From a bacterium YEK0313 (GTDB taxonomy: Bacteria > Pseudomonadota > Alphaproteobacteria > Rhizobiales > Phreatobacteraceae): a DNA stretch of 64,000 nucleotides. The stretch covers positions 1,076,501 to 1,140,500 of the forward strand of contig CCMO02000002.1 of NCBI GenBank assembly GCA_000751295.2, written 5' to 3'. The position numbers and the translations under genes were made by a program. Below are positions 48,801 through 54,812 of this stretch, piece after piece. Position 1 is the stretch's first letter. Every line of letters starts with the position of its first letter. The notes below the pieces were generated by a model that saw only the letters and a list, made by a program, of their open reading frames with translations, made no database searches and had not been told where the DNA came from.

Positions 48801-50277
48801 GCTCGCCGCCGGGCACGTTGACCGTGATGTCCGCCCCGATGGCCGGGGCGCCGGCCGGCGCAGCGGTCGGCCGCTGGCCGGTCTGGCGGGTGGCATGGTC
48901 GATGGCGGCCCCCAGCGGTCCGCGCGGTGCCGAGGGATCGCCCAGACCGGCGGCAGTGCCACGCTCCTCCGGCGACATCGGCGCGCGCTGCGGCGCGGGC
49001 GCGGCCTCGGGTTGCGCGCTCGCCTCGGCGGGTGCGCCAGAGGCCTGGCGGGCCGCGCCACCGGCGCCACCGAACCCTGTGCCCATGAGACTGCCGACGA
49101 CGGCGCCGCCAGCGGCAGCATTCGGCACGTCCTGCATCAGGCGCCGAGTCGGATCGGCGCCCTGCATCGCATAGTTCTGCGCGATCTGTTCCGACGCCGA
49201 CTGCGGCATTTCCTCCAGCAGGCCCTCGGCGACTGCACCGCGGGCGCCGCCGGCCAGGATCCGGCGGCCGAGGCCGCCTTGGACGCCTTCGGCGACGATG
49301 CGCGCCAGCACGCGATCGCCCTGACCACCGAAGAGGCCGGTGGCGACGCCGGCGATCAGCATGCCGCGTGTGGCGAGATCGTCGGTCAGAGCCGCGCGCG
49401 CCTCGGCCGGGGACCGCCCGGCCTGAAGGAGGCTTCGATAGGCCTCCGACTGGTTGAGGGTGGCCTCCGGCAGCTTGCCGATCTGCTCGCGGATCTCGGC
49501 CGCAGTCTGGCCGCCGGAAATCATGCCTTCGCCGACGCCGCCGGCAACGAGCGCAGTCCGAGAGGCGGCCACTGCGGCAGCACGCTCGCCGGCTCCCCTC
49601 GCGACGGCGGACAGATAGGCGCCCCGGGCCAGCGCCGCCGCCGGTAGCATCGTGATGGCGGTCGATGCGGCTGACTCGGTCAGGCCGGACAGATAGGCCC
49701 GCGGATCGGTCCAGGCCCCACCGATGCTATAGGATGTGCTGCCGTCGGGGTTCTGCCTCTCGTCGATCCACTTCTTCTCGCGCGCGGCCCGGGTTTCCGG
49801 GGTCATCTCCGCGGTCAGCATGTCGCGGCGCTCGTTGACCAGCGTCTCGCTGTCGCGGCCGCTGTGCCACCGGTCGATGGCGTCGACGCCGGACACGATG
49901 GCGGGGCCGACCTTCGGGATGGCACGGACGATCTCGCGCAGCGCATTGGTTGCGGTATCGAAGCCCAGCTTCGCGCCGCGCCAGGCGTCGCCGGATACAC
50001 CGCGCGATGCGTTCTCGCGTCGCCACTGCTCCTGGCGCGCCTCGAGCTCAGATCGCGGCACCAGCTCATAACGGCCCGGGGCCGTGCGCTCCTGTTCCTG
50101 CTGCCAGCGCTGCAACTCTTCGTCGCGGCGCTTGGCCTCCTCGGCGGCCTGGATCTGCTCGGGGGTCGGCCCCTGCGGTGCCGGGCGCGCCGGCTGGGCA
50201 TCCGGGAACAGCGGCGCGATCGTCAATTCGCCGGGGGCAACACGGATAGGGTCGGGGTTGCGATATCGCTCGGACAC
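36841..50277 (-). CDS. Giant phage polyvalent protein (InPase, methylase-like, helicase, metallopeptidase-like, PRTase, PLxRFG)
   Basis: About 4,478 residues. Approximate order: hydrophobic segments near 220-340; a pyrophosphatase-like (InPase) domain at 795-940 with 'GRDKDHVDTFV' and 'DEHKVMLGFDS'; an N6-adenine methylase-like core near 1415 ('FDLAIGNPPFG'); an SF2 helicase at 2030-2610 with 'DHTVGAGKT', 'AVDEAHEF', 'LTGTPLSNSM' and 'EQRDGRGIRQGN'; a zincin-like 'LLHEMFHAG' near 3176; a phosphoribosyltransferase-like 'YVLVDDVSVMGSTI' near 3445; the 'PYFPLSRFGRYFV' PLxRFG motif near 3795; and hydrophobic helices near 4008 and 4215. Such proteins are packaged in virions and injected with the DNA, protecting it and taking over host functions. 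GTG 50277 is preferred because GGAG lies 9 bases upstream; GTG 50304 is also in frame. Confidence 0.9.
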   Translation of the reverse strand: MSERYRNPDPIRVAPGELTIAPLFPDAQPARPAPQGPTPEQIQAAEEAKRRDEELQRWQQEQERTAPGRYELVPRSELEARQEQWRRENASRGVSGDAWRGAKLGFDTATNALREIVRAIPKVGPAIVSGVDAIDRWHSGRDSETLVNERRDMLTAEMTPETRAAREKKWIDERQNPDGSTSYSIGGAWTDPRAYLSGLTESAASTAITMLPAAALARGAYLSAVARGAGERAAAVAASRTALVAGGVGEGMISGGQTAAEIREQIGKLPEATLNQSEAYRSLLQAGRSPAEARAALTDDLATRGMLIAGVATGLFGGQGDRVLARIVAEGVQGGLGRRILAGGARGAVAEGLLEEMPQSASEQIAQNYAMQGADPTRRLMQDVPNAAAGGAVVGSLMGTGFGGAGGAARQASGAPAEASAQPEAAPAPQRAPMSPEERGTAAGLGDPSAPRGPLGAAIDHATRQTGQRPTAAPAGAPAIGADITVNVPGGEQIAARVEGYSPDGEAMVRADVADPETGEIRRETLQVPLSAIATPGTGRTPATESSTAPARADTAPLAERPAMVTQPGQRVLIDDPTAAGLAGATVQSFEAGGTEALIRRDDGAEMQVPTTNLRVNGLSQAAIAARELKERPPVPRETLAGANSLAREVRGKQVELPDQVHAALYDLGKLRHESKRTLGRGALDLDTDAPMAAQATLAQTFGVSPQRLAQIAEDYRYRVERAAREATTRTPVKMHAVNDKLLGRMRAEDAREAKGAAPPSVDASANEAATSPTNTKPQPTEAQKEAGNYSKGHIRLGGMDISIENPAGSQRSGTDRRGKAWSVTMKSHYGYFRGTTGRDKDHVDTFVRAGTTSLTDDAPVFVVDQVNPGTGAFDEHKVMLGFDSREQAQSAYRANYAKGWKGLGAITETTVGDLKRWFAEGDTTKPFAPAREPSAPKAAEPAAAPPAAEPAPAPPEPAAEKPAQFGENKIFTADKVAAARERLRAKLRQVNSGIDPEVLVDGMTIAGAYIESGVRSFSAYARRMVEDLGPQVRPYLLSFWEAVRHYPGLDTAGMTPAEESARLHAADMAAPEAAQEESGGRVEPLDRPGEEALAGQPADAVSRPEAGGDAGQDAARGGRGDLSRDQPARGERVPARRSVSDGAGKPSVSAGRAEGREADERGAEPERAAESVAAGDERSAGGRAGRGRHPDDGAGARARAEPVTPQPSGGIEAAGRPANYTITDQDEIGAGGAKRKFRQNLAAIRLIRQLADEARTATRDEQAILAKWVGWGGLRNAFARDDGSVAKGWEREAAELKEMLTPEEYRAAESSTRNAHYTRPEIVRAMWSAVRRLGFAGGQVLEPSVGAGNFIGLSPAALRAGTRFTGVELDRLTGSIAKNLYLDANIQAPLGFQDLALPAGHFDLAIGNPPFGSERVHDRLNRQIAQFSIHNYFLAKSIDGVKPGGVMAMVVTSRFLDSANSAARQYVAARADLVGAIRLPNDAFAANAGTSVTTDIVFFRRRGSDEKTGNDAWVNVGVHRDKEGRAVPLNRYFVDNPAQMLGDFGAYGSMYRADDSALIARPGQDLAAELQAAVARLPANIMAPPGALTLEKVAVPLTVADAVEGSMFLDPDGSVWERRPDVLGEHQARPVQFANATAAARVAHMVRVRDAFARLRRAQLDPAATDAKLDILRERLNKVYDAFVDKHGPINADANKRLFRDDPTWPQISALEVNFSKGVGPAAAKTTGEKARPPSADKAPIFARRTQQPYARPTSASSARDALAQVLSDRGRADMDEMVRLYGRSEADIVAELGPLIYRTPAGAWEPADLYLSGNVKAKLAEAERAVAEDPAFRRNVDALHDVQPADIEAVDIDVKAGSPWVPAEHVGSFLDHVADATGGTAYYSRGNAKWVLVTPKPSAAAQEQWGTDRVSVARVLEAAINGDRVVVQDKLSDGTYVVNQQATDAAAEKVNRARDEWRRWIWQDDGRREQLARLYNDTFNTDIETRYDGSHLSLPGKVSDDIISLRPHQKNVVWRAMQSGVVLFDHTVGAGKTFAAIAAIMELRRTGRAKKPMVVVPNHLVGQWAADFVRLYPGAQVLAPTERDFERERRQRLFARIATGDWDAVIIAHSSFKKLGVSPEYEAAFIQEQVEGLEASIKELRAATGENSSRSVSQMSKVRDGLKTRLQKLLDTGSKDRGLVWEDLGIDALAVDEAHEFKNLAYSSSMQRVAGLGDPLGSQKAADLFIKVRHLLESTGGRNLFFLTGTPLSNSMVEMYTLMRYLDGRALNAMGLAHFDAWAKVFGEVVTDWELSPTGQYKLNQRFARFVNVPELMQRYRSFADVVANDDIKAMLAAEGKRFPLPKVKGGRPTNIVVERSDDQAAYVGEPTTDDDGVTRYPEGTLIYRAENLPKRPEPGSDNMLKIMSDARKSALDMRLIDGSYGDAAGSKVHRAADEMVRIYRASQHDRGTQLVFIDLSTPQAQKKKEAERIRAVIAAAEAGDDAAQQQLDAMSPDELAALDGSFSVYDDLKAKLIARGIPAAEIAFIHDANSDLQKQELFGKVRAGRIRFLFGSTAKMGAGTNVQNRLVALHHLDAPWRPSDLEQRDGRGIRQGNELFDADPDGFEIEILRYATKNTLDARQWQTIEAKARFVEQLRRGDVKSRTVEDIAGEAANAAEMKAAASGNPLILEEMTVRQQVRRLEGAEVEHDREQHRVRARIRAMTEERAKIAQALPAAEADAATARASEPLAASIERAPIDKPKDFGAAVIAAARRVIAAGEDERVLGTLGEFTVTVQHVAGDAVNVVLRGAGRHEIHVTDVSEADATGLGMRAMNTVRRMIDAPAQLQARAAEIERQLPKLEGQIGPFEDAAALDEARSRHQQLIAELRPKPKPAPSAEGKASIGDKPVATINGTELGVEFKGPEDMPALRKAAAAWYDRNLFGTTASMADGTVVGFTRRGMKKTTFGGKGDVLLRAVPAIRAIVEHGEVVFREPGTRPDILERAIVSAAIDFAGRPIRLAVSIHKTPQGSWQYDFNFDRGAGSPGVGVPGGTADRDLLGQPVLEAAPGVGGPGIGARLAPDADGTSDSGESSADKKSLAETGGGLNLFVWEGGQKDSASVRADLGRGPLAGLVNRLIEAGRIKIVNQVPEGVPAAAQGWTSGDGKITLVAPALAGGPAMPVLLHEMFHAGVRPLIGSTAWDGLMQRLGRLHRQFERSGGGARVFFDRARARVARAGATGALAVEEFGAYAVEEYDSAPRALRGWIDDVVGRVKAWALARFGAQLGRVTPAQLRALAVAALRSQSQGEVVGRPFSVRDGWRRAGIPAAAAMPIATFRNTEPLKAHVDYADAKAGDMAAAARLVRDLVRPEDLAAAADRFGSGVIYAPVVAEEITGRNRIPSMLAARYAQATGNRDATDIVQSNRAYHTGAGPMERVATRTQFSGPVERGGRYVLVDDVSVMGSTIADLANHIQAGGGEVVGVVMLVNGSRAGVLTPTRSVVRDIEGRFGNAVRDLFQVDPAGLTADEAAYIRNFRDADALRARAAAAERERSERLRSKGVLGGDGASPAPVTPGDRRYSLNLSRQDVADTVKGWATDIQPKLLATVPLNYFSELARPGMTSIDAYLKSKRDMDTYRGNRHEAMVSLAEDWRRFASANRSGAEQLAALMHDATLAGFDPDHAKAERGHQAQEALVRQWQALPPAAHALYRRVRDAYVAQQDELDTIILANVDKAHLAADRKADQAYRSAVDRVRRDGSLLEPEKRERIEALDAKREADRSRSLWGHRARMTRLRQKFESSRLPAPYFPLSRFGRYFVTIKNAEGHVVSFSRFEREAERRRWVRENWTKIQGDLPGLSKEEGVIDNAAEMGAAMDSRIIGELSTLLDGAGVDASVMDAVWQRYLSTMPDLSIRKRYIHRKGRAGFQADALKGFASHMFHAAHQMARLKYGADLVEAVNGAAEEAKRSDDPTRGGTLVNELRKRHEWVMNPTGSRAVQAVTSAMFVWYLGATPAAAIVNMTQPIMLGVPILGTRLGGMAKATAALMRAARETVTGRGSIADAASLTAQERAAVAAFYASGLIERSQSHDLAGIGDTGVEYSPLRHKVMTKIGWAFHRAEVWNREVTALAAYRLAREAGQQHREAIDTAHDLTWKVNFDYSNSNRPRVLQKDWAKLAFVFQNFQINMWYRLFRDVYQSFKGDTAQARSEARHQLAGIIGMMALMGGITGVAGYNVLMAIAGMALGNDDDPFEFKNRIEKSIVDLFGPTIGGMILKGAPGHLAGLDLTARIGMPDFFLRAPDGNKDGRNWWREFMFNAMGVVPSTALSVRGGMEMIGEGKVARGAEMIVPKAIRDLMKAYRYANEGVQSRRGDEIVPRDRISAWDVIAQATGFTPAHIAETYERGSRLREAQFKVQQERRELLNRWAMAARLGDAEARRDAFQRIQAWNARSYARGIQITADTLRQSLTARVRASARRDDGVVIQNQRLSRTLRDGLGARLH

Positions 50278-50384
50278 AGGGCGGGCTCCAAGGGCGGTCC
50301 GCACACCGGCCGGCGGTCCGCCCCGAAGCCGCGCCCTGGTCCGAGCAGCGGTGACGCCTCACGCCAAAGGCCCCACCGCCCGCA

Positions 50385-50394
50385 CACTATAGTG
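50385..50394. promoter_or_regulatory. Palindromic operator between giant gene and RHH gene
   Basis: A perfect palindrome CACTATAGTG, nearly extended to 16 bp (GC at both ends). A related site, ACACT-N4-AGTGT, lies at 50482-50495 inside the start of the RHH gene, and a half-site CACTAC follows at 50399. Shared CACTA half-sites suggest binding by the adjacent RHH protein. Confidence 0.55.
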
Positions 50395-50425
50395 CGCACC
50401 ACTACAGCGGGGCAGGTGCAATCTA

Positions 50426-50454
50426 TTGACTGCACGGTGAAATCTTGATGTCAT
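50426..50454 (+). promoter_or_regulatory. Predicted promoter of the RHH gene (leaderless transcript)
   Basis: TTGACT (50426-50431), a 17-base spacer, and TGTCAT (50449-50454). The start codon is at 50461, where transcription should begin, and no Shine-Dalgarno is present, so the mRNA would be leaderless. An inverted repeat GTGCA-N10-TGCAC (50416-50435) overlaps the -35 box. Confidence 0.5.
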
Positions 50455-50460
50455 GTCAGC

Positions 50461-50640
50461 ATGAAAGAGGCGATCCTTGACACACTATTGAGTGTACGTC
50501 TGCCGGCCGGTGTCGTGCGCGCACTCGACAATTATCGCCGAGAGGCCGAAGACCTGCCGACACGACCGGAGGCATTGAGGCGCTGTCTCATCGCCTATCT
50601 CGAAGCCGCGGGCTATCCGATCGACCGCGGTCAGGGCTAG
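50461..50640 (+). CDS. Ribbon-helix-helix regulator, small
   Basis: 59 residues, 'MKEAILDTLLSVRLPAGVV' onward. The strand-helix-helix pattern 'LLSVRLPAGVVRALDNYRRE' then 'LPTRPEALRRCLIAYLEAAG' fits an RHH (CopG/Arc-type) DNA-binding protein. It is divergent from the giant virion gene across about 180 bp containing palindromes related to one inside its own start. Likely autoregulation and control of the giant gene. Its stop overlaps the convergent stop of the lysozyme-like gene (shared CTAG). Confidence 0.65.
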   Translation: MKEAILDTLLSVRLPAGVVRALDNYRREAEDLPTRPEALRRCLIAYLEAAGYPIDRGQG

Positions 50641-51725
50641 TAGCCGCGCCGGCGCCGTTGTTCCTCGGCGGGATCGGCTCCGGCCAGTCCGGGCGCATAG
50701 GCGCCGGGCGCCACGCCGGTTCGAGCAGCCTCGGCGCGCGCGGTGCCGGACAGCCCGCCATACTGCGGCTGGAGCATGCCGCGGCTGTCATAGACCGGGC
50801 CGCGTGGTTGCTGCGGCACCTGCTGGGGCGGAGCTTGCGGCGCCGGGGCCGGCGCGCCGCCTTCCTCCGGAGGCTCGACCTGGCTGGTTGAAGCTGGCGC
50901 GGCCGGCCCCGGCTGTTGACCGGGCTGCTGAACCGGAAACAGCGGTGCGATCGTCACCTCGCCCGGCCGCACGCGCAGCGGGATCACGTCCGAGGGCGGA
51001 GTGATGGCGGCCTGGCCCGGGGGCTGTCCACCACCGCCCATGAAGAAGCGGGTGTTCGTCAGGCGGTCGCCCCAGCGGTGACCACGCTCCGGGGCGTTTG
51101 GCCGGTAACCCGCCGGACGCTCGAAATGCATCTGCACGCGGGTCAGATCTTCGGGCGACGCGTTCGGGTTCGCCAGGACACGGGCGATCGCGGGGTTGCG
51201 CTGCGCCATATCCCATAGCTCGCGCGTCGCAAATCGGGTTTGCGAGGCCGGGTCCGGGCGATCCGCGCCAGCATATGCCCTCATCGCCCGCAGCCGATCA
51301 CCGTTGTGCCCGAACATGCCGTACCCAATGCCGCCATCGTGCGTGACGGTGTGGTCGAAGGACGACTCGCTCTTGGCCGAGCTCTGCACCACGATGGCGA
51401 GATTGCGCTGCATCGCGGCGTCGGCGCCGAGCTCGCCCGCATAGGAAGAGGCGATCTGACCGACCTGATGCGGATCGGCGCGCAGCGAGCGGTCTCCGCC
51501 CTGCGGAGAGCTCGTCGACGAGGCGCCGCTCGAAGCCTGCACGTCGCCGTCGCCCGAGCTCGGCGGGCGATCTCGGCGCTCGCGTTCCTCGCCCCCAAGC
51601 AGCCCGCGCAACGGAGCGCTGTCGAGCAGCCCGCCTCCACGCTCGCGTCTCTCATCGAAGCGGTCGCGGAGGGAGGCGCCGGCATTGAGGCCCCCGGCGA
51701 AACCTCCCCAGAATCCAGTGCTCAT
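50637..51725 (-). CDS. Phage tail lysozyme-like virion protein
   Basis: 362 residues. Residues about 85-235 resemble a phage-tail lysozyme / transglycosylase domain: 'GADAAMQRNLAIVVQSSAKS', 'ESSFDHTVTHDGGIGYGMFG' and 'FERPAGYRPNAPERGHRWGD'. It would open a local hole in peptidoglycan during DNA entry. The C-terminal ~120 residues are Pro/Gln-rich and contain 'LRVRPGEVTIAPLFP', nearly identical to the N-terminus of the giant protein. It overlaps the upstream gene by 4 bp. Confidence 0.75.
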   Translation of the reverse strand: MSTGFWGGFAGGLNAGASLRDRFDERRERGGGLLDSAPLRGLLGGEERERRDRPPSSGDGDVQASSGASSTSSPQGGDRSLRADPHQVGQIASSYAGELGADAAMQRNLAIVVQSSAKSESSFDHTVTHDGGIGYGMFGHNGDRLRAMRAYAGADRPDPASQTRFATRELWDMAQRNPAIARVLANPNASPEDLTRVQMHFERPAGYRPNAPERGHRWGDRLTNTRFFMGGGGQPPGQAAITPPSDVIPLRVRPGEVTIAPLFPVQQPGQQPGPAAPASTSQVEPPEEGGAPAPAPQAPPQQVPQQPRGPVYDSRGMLQPQYGGLSGTARAEAARTGVAPGAYAPGLAGADPAEEQRRRRGY

Positions 51726-53002
51726 CGCGGCAGCCCCATCATGCTGTTGCGCGGCATGATGGCATCGATGCCGCTCGGTGCCGCGGGCATCTGCTGCTGG
51801 CGCCGCTCCACAGCCGCCCGCAACGATTCAGGCCATTGGTCGAGCGGGATACCGGCGCGGCGCAGTCCGCGGGCGACGATATCCGGCGACTCGCCGCGCT
51901 GGAGCGCGTCCTGCGCCGCGGCGGCCGGATCGTCCGACCTGCTCGTGGCGCCGGGCCCGGCCGTGGGCGCCGGCACGCTGGTCGTCAGTCCGGGCGGTGC
52001 TTGCCGCGCCGCGGCGGACGGTGCCGCCGGCGGTGCCGTGGGACCAGCCGGCTGGCCGGTCAGCCGATCGAAGCCAGATCGCGGAGCCGGCGCACTCGGA
52101 CCGCCGGCGCCGGCAAGGCCGGGCTGTCGCTGGGACGGCGGTGTCCGGGTCTGCACGCGCTCGCGGATGCGGCGATCGCGCTCTTCCTCGGGCAGTTCGT
52201 CCCACGGCTTCAGCGGTGCCGGCGCGCCCGGGCTGCGAGGTCCGGCGTCGGCTTCGGTGGAGCGGCGGTCCTCGTGTTCTTTCCGCACCTGCTCCTCGGC
52301 CTTCTGCCAGTCCTGGCGCTCGGTCGTCGCGGTCTGGCGGCGCTCCGTGGCGCGGCGCTCGTCCTGCTGCCGTCGATCCTCGAACGCTTGCTGCGGGTTG
52401 AACAGGAGGGCCGCCGCGCGGGGGATATCGCCCGGGGCGATGTCGCGCTCGACGGACTTGCCGTCGTCGCCCCGGAACGAGACCCGATAGCCTATCGTCC
52501 GCGCCTGGTCGCCCTCGCCCTCGACGATGGGGCGGAAATCGAACTGGCGGTCGCCGCCATAGGCGTTGAGTCGCTGCGCGCTGCGAAGCTCGGCGAGGCC
52601 TCGATTCATGACCTCCGGATCGAACGTGCCATCAGGTCGACGCGCCATCTCGAACATGACCATGCCATTCTGAAAATGCCGGACGCCGCGCTGCGCCTCG
52701 TCGCCGCGCACCCACTGCTGGAACTGGCGCGCGAGGTCCGGCCGTCCTTGCCGCGCATATTCGTCCTGGATCTGCCGCCAGTACCGGGCCTCGACGTCCT
52801 CGCGATTGGCGCCACCAGCGATTTCCTCGTTGGCGGCACGACCGATACCGGCGATCTGCTCTTGGTTCTGGCGCTCGCGGGCGCGCTCCTCGCGACGCTC
52901 CTGCCTGTCGGCGCGCCGCTCCCGCCGATCCTCGAAGCCTTCGCGCGCCGACAGCCCGCGTTCGAACCCCTGAACGAATCCGCCCAATCCCAGCCCGAAC
53001 AT
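51722..53002 (-). CDS. Phage structural protein, coiled coil, unknown
   Basis: 426 residues. The N-terminal 'MFGLGLGGFVQGFERGLSAR' resembles the start of the lysozyme-like neighbour ('GFWGGFAGGLNAGASLRDRF'). Then there is a highly charged coiled coil ('RRERRADRQERREERARERQ'), a central region, a second charged stretch and a Pro/Ala-rich tail. It probably is an internal or tail virion protein. It overlaps the upstream S74 gene by 1 bp and the downstream gene by 4 bp. No family is recognised. Confidence 0.65.
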   Translation of the reverse strand: MFGLGLGGFVQGFERGLSAREGFEDRRERRADRQERREERARERQNQEQIAGIGRAANEEIAGGANREDVEARYWRQIQDEYARQGRPDLARQFQQWVRGDEAQRGVRHFQNGMVMFEMARRPDGTFDPEVMNRGLAELRSAQRLNAYGGDRQFDFRPIVEGEGDQARTIGYRVSFRGDDGKSVERDIAPGDIPRAAALLFNPQQAFEDRRQQDERRATERRQTATTERQDWQKAEEQVRKEHEDRRSTEADAGPRSPGAPAPLKPWDELPEEERDRRIRERVQTRTPPSQRQPGLAGAGGPSAPAPRSGFDRLTGQPAGPTAPPAAPSAAARQAPPGLTTSVPAPTAGPGATSRSDDPAAAAQDALQRGESPDIVARGLRRAGIPLDQWPESLRAAVERRQQQMPAAPSGIDAIMPRNSMMGLPR

Positions 53003-54318
53003 CAGGCAGCCTCCCTTTTCTCGTGCTTGCCGCGCGACGGCCGCTCGACGGCGATGACGATGCCAAGGCCAGGCTGCTCGGCGGAGCCACGCTGATCACG
53101 ACTGCCCCGCTTCGCCACGCCCGACCGCTGTGCCAGCGCGTCAACCTTGCGATCGAGGTCGATGATGGCGGCGTGATGCAGACCCAGCATGTCCTGCGCC
53201 GCGATCGAGCGGCCGTCGCCGAGTCCTGTCGCGGCCTGGAAATCCTGGGCATACGGACCGACGTGCCGTTCGGCCCCACCGTCGGCGGCACCCTCCTTAT
53301 AGTTCCATGCCTCGGCGGGCGCCTCGCGCACGGCTTCGAGCGCGGCACCTTCGGGCAATGGCGTCTTCCGCTCCTTGGCATTCTCGTCGGAGAGGAAGAG
53401 GCCGGCGAGCCCGCCGACCGCGGCACCGAAGCCCGACGCCGACTGGGCCGCAATCATCTGCGACGTCTTCCAGGCATCGACCTGCGTCTGGTACTGGCGG
53501 TTCAGCGCGTCGGCCTGGCCGGCATAGCCGCGCATGGCGCCGCCGAAGCCGCTGTTCATGATGCCGGTCGCGCTGTTGAACAGCCCCTGGTTCGTCTGCG
53601 CGGCGCCGAGGCCGAGGCCCATGGTGTTGATGCCCGTGGTCGCCGCAGCGCCCGACGTCGAGGCCGCCGAGGAGCCGGCCTGAAGACCGAGGGCGGCGGC
53701 CTGGGAGGACTGCGCCGGGAGGCCGCGGCCCATATTGGCGACGTCGGCCTGCAGCGCGAGCCCGGTGGCGCGGACACGTTCCCGCGCCGTGTTCTGCGCG
53801 CCGGCCGAGGCCAGCGCGGTACCGAGATCCTGCGACCGGTTCAGGCCCTGGAACCGGCCCGAGGAGGGGTCGAGCCCCATCGATGCAGCTTCGCGCTGCG
53901 CGCTTTCCCGCTGCTGGGCGGCCGCACTCTGCACGTCGGCCCGGGCCTCCGCGGCTGCGGCGGCCTGCCGCTCTGGCGAGTCATAGGTGCGGGCGCGCTC
54001 GATGAACTGGTCTTCGATTGGTTTGAAGACCGTGTTGTAGCGCTCGCGGTCCTCGCGGGCGTAGCGGGCCTGCTCGTCGGCCAGCCCCATCTGCTGCTGG
54101 GTGACCTGACGCGCGAGCGCCTGGTTATCCTCGGCCAGCGTCATCTGCCGCCGGCTAATGTCCTTCGTCAGCGCGTCGAGCTCGGCCTGCCGGGTGTTGC
54201 TCTGCGCGAAGGCGTCGCGACTAAAGGCCAGCCATTTCTCGCCGGTCTCGGCCTGCATCAAGGCGGCCTTGCCGATTTGCGGATCGGGGGCCGGGGCGGA
54301 CGGTGCGGATTTGCCCAT
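53002..54318 (-). CDS. Phage tail protein with C-terminal S74 chaperone domain
   Basis: 438 residues. An N-terminal helical, Gln/Ala-rich part (residues 1-160) and a Gly/Ala/Ser-rich middle lead to an intramolecular chaperone (Peptidase_S74) domain from about residue 308: 'SDENAKERKTPLPEG', then 'APAEAWNYKEGA', 'HVGPYAQDFQAATGLGD' and 'DMLGLHHAAIIDLDRKVDAL'. S74 domains trimerise tail fibres and spikes and often cut themselves off. The start ATG 54318 ('MGKSAPSAPAP') follows an AGGAG site and control element copy B; the frame is open upstream to 54603 but that part overlaps another gene. It opens the middle late unit. Confidence 0.78.
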   Translation of the reverse strand: MGKSAPSAPAPDPQIGKAALMQAETGEKWLAFSRDAFAQSNTRQAELDALTKDISRRQMTLAEDNQALARQVTQQQMGLADEQARYAREDRERYNTVFKPIEDQFIERARTYDSPERQAAAAAEARADVQSAAAQQRESAQREAASMGLDPSSGRFQGLNRSQDLGTALASAGAQNTARERVRATGLALQADVANMGRGLPAQSSQAAALGLQAGSSAASTSGAAATTGINTMGLGLGAAQTNQGLFNSATGIMNSGFGGAMRGYAGQADALNRQYQTQVDAWKTSQMIAAQSASGFGAAVGGLAGLFLSDENAKERKTPLPEGAALEAVREAPAEAWNYKEGAADGGAERHVGPYAQDFQAATGLGDGRSIAAQDMLGLHHAAIIDLDRKVDALAQRSGVAKRGSRDQRGSAEQPGLGIVIAVERPSRGKHEKREAA

Positions 54319-54335
54319 AGGCGCTCTCCTATACG

Positions 54336-54352
54336 GAGCGCGTCCTACGCTG
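54336..54352 (-). promoter_or_regulatory. Phage control element, copy B (middle late unit)
   Basis: AGCGTAGGACGCGC on the minus strand (core 54338-54351), 19 bases before the ATG of the S74 gene. It is followed by GCGCTC-N9-GAGCGC, with AGGAGA in the 3' part of the hairpin. It overlaps the last codons of the upstream acetyltransferase gene, so any promoter here sits inside coding sequence. Confidence 0.75.
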
Positions 54353-54812
54353 CGGCGGGCGCCACTATATCCGCTCCGGCCGGGCCGATCCATCGGCACT
54401 CGCGACGCAGGAGGCCGAACACGATCATGTCCTCGCCGTTGGGCCCGGCCTCGCGCAAGCGGCCCTCCTGCGTCCAGCCGAACTTGCGGCACATGACCAG
54501 CGACGGGGCATTGTGCTCGGACACGACCGCCGTGATGCGCCGATTTCCGACCTGGTGGAACGGATAGGCCATGGCGCGGACGCAGAACTCTCGCGTGAAC
54601 CATCGGCGGCCGCCGTCGGACACGACGTGGGTGAGGCAGTCACCATCGGACCAGGTGTCGTAGACGACGGCGCCAATGATCGCGCCGTCACGCTCGTGCG
54701 CGATGCCTTGGGCGTCGGAGCGAAACTGGAATCCCGGCTGCGGATATCGCATGGCCTCGCGCGCCCATAGGAGAATGCGGGACTGCGGCTCGTAGAGATA
54801 GCGCGATGTCAT
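54345..54812 (-). CDS. Phage-encoded GNAT-like acetyltransferase
   Basis: 155 residues, starting 'MTSRYLYEPQSRILLWAREA'. A GNAT-like pattern is seen: 'GIAHERDGAIIGAVVYDTW' (strands 3-4), 'RWFTREFCVRAMAYPFHQVG' (acetyl-CoA-binding helix region) and 'RRITAVVSEHNAPSLVMCRK' leading to 'FGWTQEGRLREAG'. Proteins of this kind occur in many phage tail regions; the target is unknown. ATG 54812 overlaps the stop of the VRR-NUC gene by 4 bp. Confidence 0.75.
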   Translation of the reverse strand: MTSRYLYEPQSRILLWAREAMRYPQPGFQFRSDAQGIAHERDGAIIGAVVYDTWSDGDCLTHVVSDGGRRWFTREFCVRAMAYPFHQVGNRRITAVVSEHNAPSLVMCRKFGWTQEGRLREAGPNGEDMIVFGLLRRECRWIGPAGADIVAPAAA

